Shown piece by piece: positions 55,021 to 64,000 of a stretch of 64,000 nucleotides of DNA (positions are counted from its first letter, which is position 1; each line of letters starts with the position of its first letter). The notes under the pieces were generated by a model, which worked only from the letters and a program-made list of their open reading frames with translations, ran no database searches and had not been told where the DNA came from. The DNA is taken from the NCBI GenBank assembly GCA_023375675.1, contig JALQBC010000024.1:1-64000 (forward strand). The letters run 5' to 3'. The position numbers were made by a program, and so were the translations under genes. The stretch is from Cytospora piceicola (taxonomy: Eukaryota; Ascomycota; Sordariomycetes; Diaporthales; Cytosporaceae).

Positions 55021-55450
55021 GGTGAAGGATGGGCGCTGTGGCGTTGGAGTAAGGGGAACGACCCGGGTCTGGAAATCTCTTGAAAAGCGGAGGAGTGACC
55101 AAAAGGAAACTGGAACTGGTGAATGGGGCCGGTACGCAGAATATGATTTATGATACCCATTTCATGCACCACAATGCACTGCCTCCGGGAGTATTTCACG
55201 AGACATTTCAGCTCTAGTGAAACCAAGCCCGACATATGTTGCGAAAGTTCAAGATTTCGCCTGTCTTGAGCAGGCCGTCTATTTTACTGGATGACTAGAC
55301 GGCAAACCAATACATGTGTGTCCCTTTATATTTTTGGAAACCGGTAATCCCAAAACGCCCGACCCTATGCCAATATACCCTCGGGTATCATCCGTCAACC
55401 CCCTTCACTTCTCAAGGGCAGAAGGAGGGCACCCGCACCTGCACCTGCAC
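55021..55450. other. Convergent 3' spacer
   Basis: Lies between the stops of the membrane-protein gene (plus) and LYS1 (minus). CACCTGCACCTGCACCT-type short repeats occur near 55433-55470 at the LYS1 3' end. No gene seen. Confidence 0.45.
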
Positions 55451-57602
<2,152 letters not shown>

Positions 57603-58466
57603 ATGGGTTTCTTCGACGGCTGGGACTCGGCGTCCGTAATCAGCCGCAAGTCTCACTCCTCCCGGCACCACTCCTCCTCCCAGCACAAGCGCCGCGGCAA
57701 GGGCCCCTCCCTCCGGCCAAAGTCCCGGTCCAGGTCTCGCACCCGGTCCCCGGCGGCGCGCTCCTTCTTCGCCGCCGCCGAGCAGGAGGAGGAGGAGGCC
57801 AGCAAGCCTCGTTACTCCCGGCACAACAGCAGCCGGGCCTCGTTCTTCGGGCAGCCGAACGCGTCGTCGAGGAGTTTCTTCGGGACGGGTACGTATTTCA
57901 TTTACTCGTCATAGTCACATGCACGACCCCGACAGAGGAGAGGGGGGGGGGTGAGCGAGCAGGAGAATCCAGTAAACCGGGAGGATGTGACAAGCGCAGC
58001 GGGAGAGACTAACATCAATCTTGTCGCCCGAAACCCAGACAAGCACCGCGCCCCGACGTCCTCGTACCGCCGCTCCCCGCGGCCCAGCTTCCTCGCCCGC
58101 GCCTACAAGCAGCTCAAGCGGCTCCTGCGGGACCTGGCGTACTACGCCAGGCGGCACCCCGTCAAGGTCCTCACGCTCGTCGTCCTGCCCCTCGTCACGG
58201 GCGGCGCCCTGACGGCCCTGCTCGCGCGCTTCGGGCTGAGGCTGCCGCCCGCCGTCGAGAGGGTCCTGGGCCTCGGCGCCAGGGCCATGTCCGGCGACGC
58301 CGCGGGCCTGGTGGGCGAGGCCATGCGGATGGCGGGCGGCATGGGGGGAGGGGACGGGAGGGTGAGCGTGGAAAGGGGCCGGGATGGCGCGATGCAGTGG
58401 GAGAGGAGGAGTTATGAGAGGGAGATTGGTGGTGGCTGGATGGATACGGTGAGGGACTGGTTCTGA
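57603..58466 (+). CDS. Hypothetical basic protein with a hydrophobic segment (237 aa)
   Basis: Exons 57603-57888 and 58039-58466, phase 1, intron 150 nt with a G-rich stretch. The start is MGFFDGWDSASVISRKSH. The first 120 residues are Ser/Arg/His-rich with RS-like repeats (RPKSRSRSRTRSPAARSFF) and two SFFG motifs. The second half contains FLARAYKQLKRLLRDLAYYARRHPVKV, then one membrane-length hydrophobic segment (LTLVVLPLVTGGALTALLARFGL) and a Gly/Met-rich end (AMRMAGGMGGG). It closes EREIGGGWMDTVRDWF. I do not recognise the family; the Ser/Arg head with a basic helix and hydrophobic segment suggests an organelle or plasma-membrane peripheral protein. Confidence 0.7.
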
Positions 58467-58806
58467 TGAGGAAAGGGGTTCTAGCTCAGGAGGGCCAGGA
58501 TAACATCTTATGAAGTGAACGACGTGATGGGAGGGATACCAGGACAATATAGGGCCGTTTCTAGTACCGCGGCCTACTTAGATGCCTAGGGCCTTTAGTT
58601 TTAGATCAATAATGCTGTTTCCTTTTGTTAGGCTTACGTATCACATATTCGCAAGGGACGGCTTCGCAAGGAAATATAATGCTATTACTGCCAGACGACA
58701 TTTCTATGGAGCCCCATCTATCAGAACCGAAACCAATGATACATGACAGGCCAAACCCCGCTTGAGGAAAGCTGCTTAGGATATCGTGACAAACAACGAG
58801 GTTTCA
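58467..58806. other. Convergent 3' spacer
   Basis: Lies between the stops of the hypothetical membrane protein (plus) and the disordered protein gene (minus). No gene seen. Confidence 0.5.
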
Positions 58807-60057
58807 TCATTTACCGCTCCTCTTCTTGCGGCTGTGACCACTTCCCACAGGCTTGCGCTTGGGGGACGATGCATTTGCAGACGTCTTCCTTGATGATCGG
58901 GTTACAGGCCGCGATGGAGGTGTGGGCTCGCGGTCCAGCTCCACGACTATCTGCTCCCGACCGTTGGATGGTCCGACGTTTGAGCTCCCCATACGTACGC
59001 CTGCGCCCGCCTCATCGCTGTCCTCGTCATCTTCCTCTTCCTCGCTTTCAGTGGCATCAGGACTAATCTGCCGGGATTGGCGACGAGAAGAACCAGCTGC
59101 GTATGAGGGATCGATGTAGGCCGAGGAGTCAGAGCCATGCCGAAGCGCGGCTGCAGACCCTGCGTGATATGGTGTTTGCGCACCCGCGGTCATGAACCGG
59201 AAGGGATCCAAAGTAGAGGGGACAGATGGCACAGATACAGATGCACCGTATTGCGACATCCGTGATTCTTCGAGGGGTTGAGGGCCGCGAGTTGAACGAG
59301 GTCGCACAGAAGGGTCTGATAAATGCCTTGAGTTCGCAGGTGGGCTGTTTGATTGAACGTAAGGATAATGAGAAGATGAAGAACTGCCTTGCCGATCGGA
59401 TGGTTGCTCGAAGGCCCTGCGAGTGTCGGCAATACTAGGTCGGGAAGAAGGGTGAGCGAACCACCCAACGGGTGGTTGAGCTTTTCCTCCCTGTGATCTG
59501 GCTAGCAATTCCGGAGATGGGTGTCGAGGCAACGCATCGCCGGAGACCTTGGACCCGCGGCTTTCTTTCTGCGATATAGGCCCAAGCTCCGCGAGAGGCA
59601 CGGCGTAACGTTGCTCCTTCCTCTTCTTCTTCTTCTTGTTCTCGCCAGATACCTCTGCTTGCATGCGCTTTTTCTGGCGTTCCAATGCGGCCAATTCCTT
59701 CTTGTTCAGTTTGACCTCCTTTTTGCCCTTGGCTTGCGCCCGTCGTATTCGCTGCATGGCAGCCTCGACCAATGCATCCTCCTCTTCCCGCAGAGCCGGG
59801 TCCTCGTTCCCACGCTCCGGGTCTTGATCCGAGTCAGAAGACTCGTCGTCGTCGGATATTCCATAAGCATATTTCCTGCGAGAGCGGACCGTGCCCTCGC
59901 CCATATCTATTCCAGTAAAACGAAGTGGATCGCTTGCATAACGTCCACCCGTAGAAGTCAACCCAACGCCTTGTGTATCACTATCATCGTCACTGTCCAG
60001 TTCCTCCACCATTCTCTGTCCACTAGCCCATGGGTTTTGCCCATAGCTAGCAGCCAT
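58807..60057 (-). CDS. Disordered, probably nuclear protein (416 aa)
   Basis: Intronless; start MAASYGQNPWASGQRM. Acidic Asp/Ser clusters occur early (VEELDSDDDSD; ISDDDESSDSDQD). A charged helix follows (ALVEAAMQRIRRAQAKGKKEVKLNKKELAALERQKKRM) and then the basic run NKKKKKRKEQRYAVPLAELGP, a clear nuclear-signal candidate. The remainder is Ser/Pro/Tyr-rich low complexity, with a second acidic run (ESEEEEDDEDSDEAG) and a basic C-terminus (KRKPVGSGHSRKKRSGK). I do not recognise a catalytic domain. Its start codon lies only 68 bp from the PRA1 stop on the same strand, which leaves almost no room for a separate promoter and terminator. Confidence 0.78.
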   Translation of the reverse strand: MAASYGQNPWASGQRMVEELDSDDDSDTQGVGLTSTGGRYASDPLRFTGIDMGEGTVRSRRKYAYGISDDDESSDSDQDPERGNEDPALREEEDALVEAAMQRIRRAQAKGKKEVKLNKKELAALERQKKRMQAEVSGENKKKKKRKEQRYAVPLAELGPISQKESRGSKVSGDALPRHPSPELLARSQGGKAQPPVGWFAHPSSRPSIADTRRAFEQPSDRQGSSSSSHYPYVQSNSPPANSRHLSDPSVRPRSTRGPQPLEESRMSQYGASVSVPSVPSTLDPFRFMTAGAQTPYHAGSAAALRHGSDSSAYIDPSYAAGSSRRQSRQISPDATESEEEEDDEDSDEAGAGVRMGSSNVGPSNGREQIVVELDREPTPPSRPVTRSSRKTSANASSPKRKPVGSGHSRKKRSGK

Positions 60058-60125
60058 CTGTTCCCTCTCTCGCCTCGATGGTCTTCCCCATTGGGGCGTG
60101 CGTTTGGGAGCTCGCGGCCGACCAT

Positions 60126-60656
60126 TTAGACCGCCTCCCCAGAAAAAGCCTCCTCCAGTGGCTTATCCAACAGCGAAGCATGGCCAAGGATGACAACGCC
60201 GCTGGCGCCAATCAGCCACATGATGGTGCTGAAAGGCGAGGAAATAAGACCGACCGGGATCGCGATGACGTACAGACCGGTATACAGCTGGGAGGTTGTG
60301 AGGCGAGTCTGTCCGATTTCGAGGTCCTGGCCGTTGAGCCTGCCAATGACGTACATGCCGATAACAATGAAGATGATGTCGAACAGGAGCCAGGGGTTGG
60401 TAAGGAGGGCGTAGATGCAGAGCATCGCGAAGACGACAGCATAGTTGCTGGAGAAGTGGCCCAGGTTGTAGTTGACGCGCGACTGGACCTCAGCGAAGTT
60501 CTGTGGCTTCGACACGCGCTTGATGTCGAGGAACTCAGAAACCGGGCGAAGATTGGCAAAACGGCTGGACACCGAGGAAGAGCGGATGCTATTAAATCGG
60601 TCTCCCAGGTTGAGCCTGCTCGTCAAAGCATCGATCGGGATCTGGATGCGAGACAT
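60126..60656 (-). CDS. PRA1-family prenylated Rab acceptor (Yip3-like), 176 aa
   Basis: Intronless; start MSRIQIPIDALTSRL. The family core is present: FLDIKRVSKPQNFAEVQSRVNYNLGHFSSNYAVVFAMLCIYALL, followed by NPWLLFDIIFIVIGMYVI, then LYTGLYVIAIPVGLI and a last hydrophobic hairpin (MWLIGASGVVILGHASLLDKPLEEAF). Paired hydrophobic stretches give the usual four-helix hairpin topology in ER/Golgi membranes. PRA1/Yip3 proteins bind prenylated Rab GTPases and help them partition between membrane and GDI. Length agrees with yeast Yip3 (176 aa). Confident call. Confidence 0.93.
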   Translation of the reverse strand: MSRIQIPIDALTSRLNLGDRFNSIRSSSVSSRFANLRPVSEFLDIKRVSKPQNFAEVQSRVNYNLGHFSSNYAVVFAMLCIYALLTNPWLLFDIIFIVIGMYVIGRLNGQDLEIGQTRLTTSQLYTGLYVIAIPVGLISSPFSTIMWLIGASGVVILGHASLLDKPLEEAFSGEAV

Positions 60657-63600
60657 CTTGTAGGTGGATTGATCGGTATCGAATCGTGTCTAGAGCTCAA
60701 TGTAGTCGACGACAGACGAGGTCTGGCGAAGTCTTGGGATAAGGACAGAGCAAAGTCTGGTCGATGCTGGGTGCTGAAAAGGAGTAGTAAGAGGTGGTAA
60801 GGCCTCTTTTTTGTCGACGAGCGACTGAGTCGACGGCCGTGGAAATCGGCTAGTGAAGGGACGAGAAAGTTAAGAATAAGAGAGTGACAGTCTGCTGGAC
60901 TTTTGTTAGAAAGTGGACTTGTCGGTACGACTTGGCGTTGGTGATGGATGATTGGGAAACTGCGATTGTTAGGCACGTCAGGCTCGTGGCTCGTTGGTCA
61001 AGATCAGATTCTATGGATATTGTACGTGTACGTGGCATCCCCTGACTGCACCGGCTCTTAGTTCCCCTGCGGCAGCGAGCGCCAGCCCATCTCCCGGCCT
61101 GCAGGTGGGGGCTGGGAGATCACGTGGCCGCCATGTCTGCTATAGGCACGGTCATGGTCGACGTTCTTTGTCCTTTCCCTTCCTCTTCCCTTATTGTTCG
61201 ACATGGATTATATGTTATATCACTTTGCTTTTTCTTCTTGTTCTTTTTTTTTGTCGCCGCGCGTTACGCATCCGCGATATCGTTGCAACTGACATCAGTT
61301 GATCAAATTGCAATTTTGCCCTGACCCGAGCCAGACCGTAACAAACCACCCACCCATAACGACCCGAAGCTCTCGGGTTTGTCTCCCCTGACAAGCACTG
61401 CCGGGCATCAAAACGTCCAGTAAGTACCGCACTTAGGTAAGGTTGAGCTTAGTGTAGACATCGATCTTCCAAGGCTCTCGATCGACTGGGTCAAATGCGT
61501 CGTCGTCGTAACAAGCGGGGTCGCTAGCTGCAACACTACCATGGTCTAGGGCCGTCGTCTCCTGGGGATGAGTGGACTGCATTCAATGTCTCTCGAAGGA
61601 ACCTGGCTCGCTACCTGAGATCATTTGGTATACACCAACATCATAAGAAGCTTGGAAGTGAGAGAATGGCACACAACGACAGCGCTTACTGCTGTTTGAC
61701 TGCCGTCCCGCCAAGTGTTTGGGTCTCTAAAGGACTCCCCGGGCTTAGCCTATACACCCTGCTGTCAGTAATTAAAAAAGAAATTCTCATCTTTCGAGTA
61801 CTTGAGCAGGTCTTCGTTCGGGACGAACAACGTTACTAGCTACCCACTTGGTAAGGGATCGGTATACCATCATATTGCATTGGCCCAGGTCTCATGGCAT
61901 GACTACTTAGTACTTAGGTAGGTAGACTCCTCCGTCAACAAGAAGCCGAGATGAATTTACCTTCGGCGTAATAAAAGGAAATTGTGGAGGGTTCGACCAA
62001 TAGATTCCTAGTATCTTGTTATGGATCCTACCAAAATTTAAGGTTAAAGCCAAATATTGACGACATGATCTTCACCGAATGCTCACCGAATGCTCACCGA
62101 ACAGTGCGTCGGTATTGTGATTTGGAGCCCAAGGCCTCCAGGCACTCTCAGTGACTCCATGTATAGATGACAACAACCGTACAATGGCACTCAACTTCGG
62201 CTGAACCAAAATATGGCTTTTGCTCTACCGGAGTACCGCACACAGGAAGAGAGAGATCCCTGGCACAAGCTGGTTTTGGGGTGAGGCGGGCCACCGTATG
62301 GCAACCAGTGTGCTGGAAGCGAAAAACCGGCGAAGCTTCCAAGTCCACGCAGCCGACGTCCAAGTTTGTTTTGCTTGTCTCGCTTTCCGTCTCAGTTCTT
62401 GGCACAGTCTGGGTTGGGTCTCATCGGTTGCTCGGTGGTCACACGGTGTATACAACAATGATAGCCCCATCCAATCTGCAGCGGCAGTCTACTCCGAGTG
62501 GTCGGCAGGGAGACTCACTGAGTCTTGCTTGACTTCTTGGTTCCTTGGTTCCTTGATCCCTTGGTCCCTTGGTCCAAGCCATTGTGTCAAGAAGTGGCTT
62601 GCAGATCTATATGCCGTATGGAAAGTTGGTGACGAATAGGACCATGGCTCGATACATGCAAGGGTCATACAGCATGATTCTTCTTCCAGCTGGCCATCGC
62701 CGGTGGGATGGGCCACCAGGGGCGCATTGAGTCGCATGGTCATCATCTAAGTTGGCCTTGCCAGGTTTCGTCAAGGTGACACAGAATATCAGTTCCGAAC
62801 GTTTCTGATATTACTGGCAGGTTCCGCGTTACCCAAAGCGGCGAGACGGCTACAGTGTTCGACCATGTCGATGTCTGGACATGACTTTCCGGAAGGGGTG
62901 CGGATCTGTACTGTATACTTAAGTATAAGTATACCTAGGTAGTTTTGATAGGTTGGTGAGGTGCACATCTAAACGAGACATGATAGGGTCCGACGGTGTA
63001 TGCGTGTAAGTCAACGTGTGATTCATGTGTGCCAGGCCCTGACATTCTTGAGATTGTCGACATTGAAGTTCGGATCGGATGGTTGCAGTGCTGGAGCTGA
63101 TGTCGCCTTGCGTGTGATGAACCTTGAAACTTCCCAACTCGGCCCCCAAGCCCTCCTGGCTCTTAGGGGCAGAAGGGGATCTCCACTGTTTCCCCTTTGA
63201 ACAGCCCTGGAGGAGCTGGCCGGTGCTTTCGATATCGAGCCCGCTTGTCCGCCCCTTCCCGTGCTTTAAACCGTTTCTTGTGGGGCCGTGGGCGGAGGTG
63301 GGGATTGTGTAGGCTTGTACCATTGCCCTCCTCAATCTTGGCATTAATGCCCTTTTTCTTCTTCATTTCCCATGCCATAATACTGGTAGAGTGCTTGTTT
63401 GCAGACGCAAGGATTGAAAATTGTGTAGTATGCACGGTATCTACCTACCTAGGTACCTAGGTACTTTGGTAGGTATGCAGCACCTCCACGCCAGTGTCAC
63501 CATCATCCACGTCTGGCACGTCCTAGTTGGGTTTAGCCCTGTTTGTCTTCTTCTTAGGCCCAGTCGTTCGGGGCGGTCCCGGTCCTCGGGCTCTCTTTGT

Positions 63601-64000
63601 GCAGCCCTGGCGTGCCTGGCATTCCTTGGTACGGGAGGAGTACTGTAGTACCTGGTGTCATCTGACCATCTACCACATTTCCTACCAATACCACGCAGGG
63701 CTGCATTGTATAGTTACCCTTGAGGACAAGTCTCCTCCACATTCAATCTGCCGTGCGCGCTGTGCCCGTGCTAGTCTTAGCCTGCGCGGTGGGCGTCTGT
63801 CAAATGCCACCACCCTCGAACTTACCCTCCGAACGTCTGTTGCAACCTACGTTCATATCTGGCCCTCCCGTCACTGTATCTCACCGATTGTTTCCAGGCT
63901 TGTTGTAGTCCTCAGCCCGCTGGTTCCCGTCAAGGCTCGTTTCTGAAACCCACCCATTGCTTCGCGTGGCTTCGCGTGGCTTCGAGTCTATGGTTTTGAC
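60657..64000. other. Terminal gene-free region
   Basis: The first 350 bases are the probable PRA1 promoter and leader. Beyond that I find no gene. Contents: three CACCGAATGCT-type units at 62072-62102; a CCTTGGTTCCTTGATCC-type repeat near 62540-62575; TACCTAGGTA palindromes at 62932-62941 and 63446-63463; and three GTGGCTTCGC-type units at about 63959-63985. The open frames are short and on conflicting strands. Confidence 0.5.

Noticed and set aside
54492..55025. Overlapping long frames over the cytoplasmic tail of the membrane protein
   Set aside because: Explained by very high G+C and few stop codons; only the frame carrying signal peptide and membrane segment is credible.
62072..62102. 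Three tandem CACCGAATGCT units considered as a CRISPR-like or satellite array
   Set aside because: Direct contiguous units without spacers, only three copies, in a eukaryotic genome.

Overview
The window looks like a euchromatic chromosome segment from a filamentous ascomycete, most likely a Sordariomycete. The protein-coding genes carry short introns (about 50-125 nt) with GTRNGT donors, CTAAC-like branch sites and YAG acceptors. Spacers are compact, and the gene content is typically fungal: a Kre9/Knh1-type GPI wall protein, a fungal CorA-like transporter, a patatin-NB-ARC-TPR NLR and an Inp2/vezatin protein. I cannot name the species. I see no transposon, rRNA or CRISPR array. One tRNA is present, an intron-containing tRNA-Phe.

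Layout. 1-4.2 kb: a poly-C run, an unknown ORF and a secreted GPI-type Cys-rich protein. 4.7-7.0 kb: CorA-like transporter (7 exons). 8.9-10 kb: Ser/Thr-rich Kre9-domain GPI protein. 12.7-14 kb: Hpm1-type histidine methyltransferase. 15.8-17.9 kb: Baeyer-Villiger-type FAD monooxygenase. 18.2-18.8 kb: SDHAF3 (LYR family). 19.24 kb: tRNA-Phe. 20.2-29.5 kb: patatin/NB-ARC/TPR receptor, DEAH-box helicase and the SNAP-25-type t-SNARE SEC9. 30-34.3 kb: an unknown basic protein and a GTPBP1-like GTPase. 34.7-38.4 kb: EMC6 and an Inp2/vezatin-like membrane protein. 39.6-45.8 kb: PCNA, pyridoxal kinase, dUTPase and a coiled-coil CENP-K-like protein. 47.5-50.9 kb: a triple-KH RNA-binding protein and a small conserved-looking protein. 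53.8-58.5 kb: a single-pass membrane protein, saccharopine dehydrogenase (LYS1) and a small membrane protein. 58.8-60.7 kb: a disordered nuclear-type protein and PRA1. The last 3.3 kb hold no convincing gene.

The most interesting system is the linked receptor/SNARE pair. A PLP-1/VIC2-type NLR (20158-24251) lies 3.4 kb from SEC9 (27701-29518), with only a DEAH helicase between them. In Neurospora crassa (plp-1/sec-9) and Cryphonectria parasitica (vic2/vic2a) such pairs control allorecognition death, so this segment is a candidate heterokaryon-incompatibility locus. A second theme is shared regulation. The PCNA and dUTPase promoters both carry a doubled MluI-cell-cycle-box-like element, and LYS1 has a perfect GCN4/CPC1 site upstream. 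A third is a dispersed palindrome built on TACCTAGGTA, found repeatedly and only in spacers.

Exon coordinates were assembled by hand from splice signals, reading-phase checks and family motifs. No search or RNA data were available, so family names rest on recognition of motifs.
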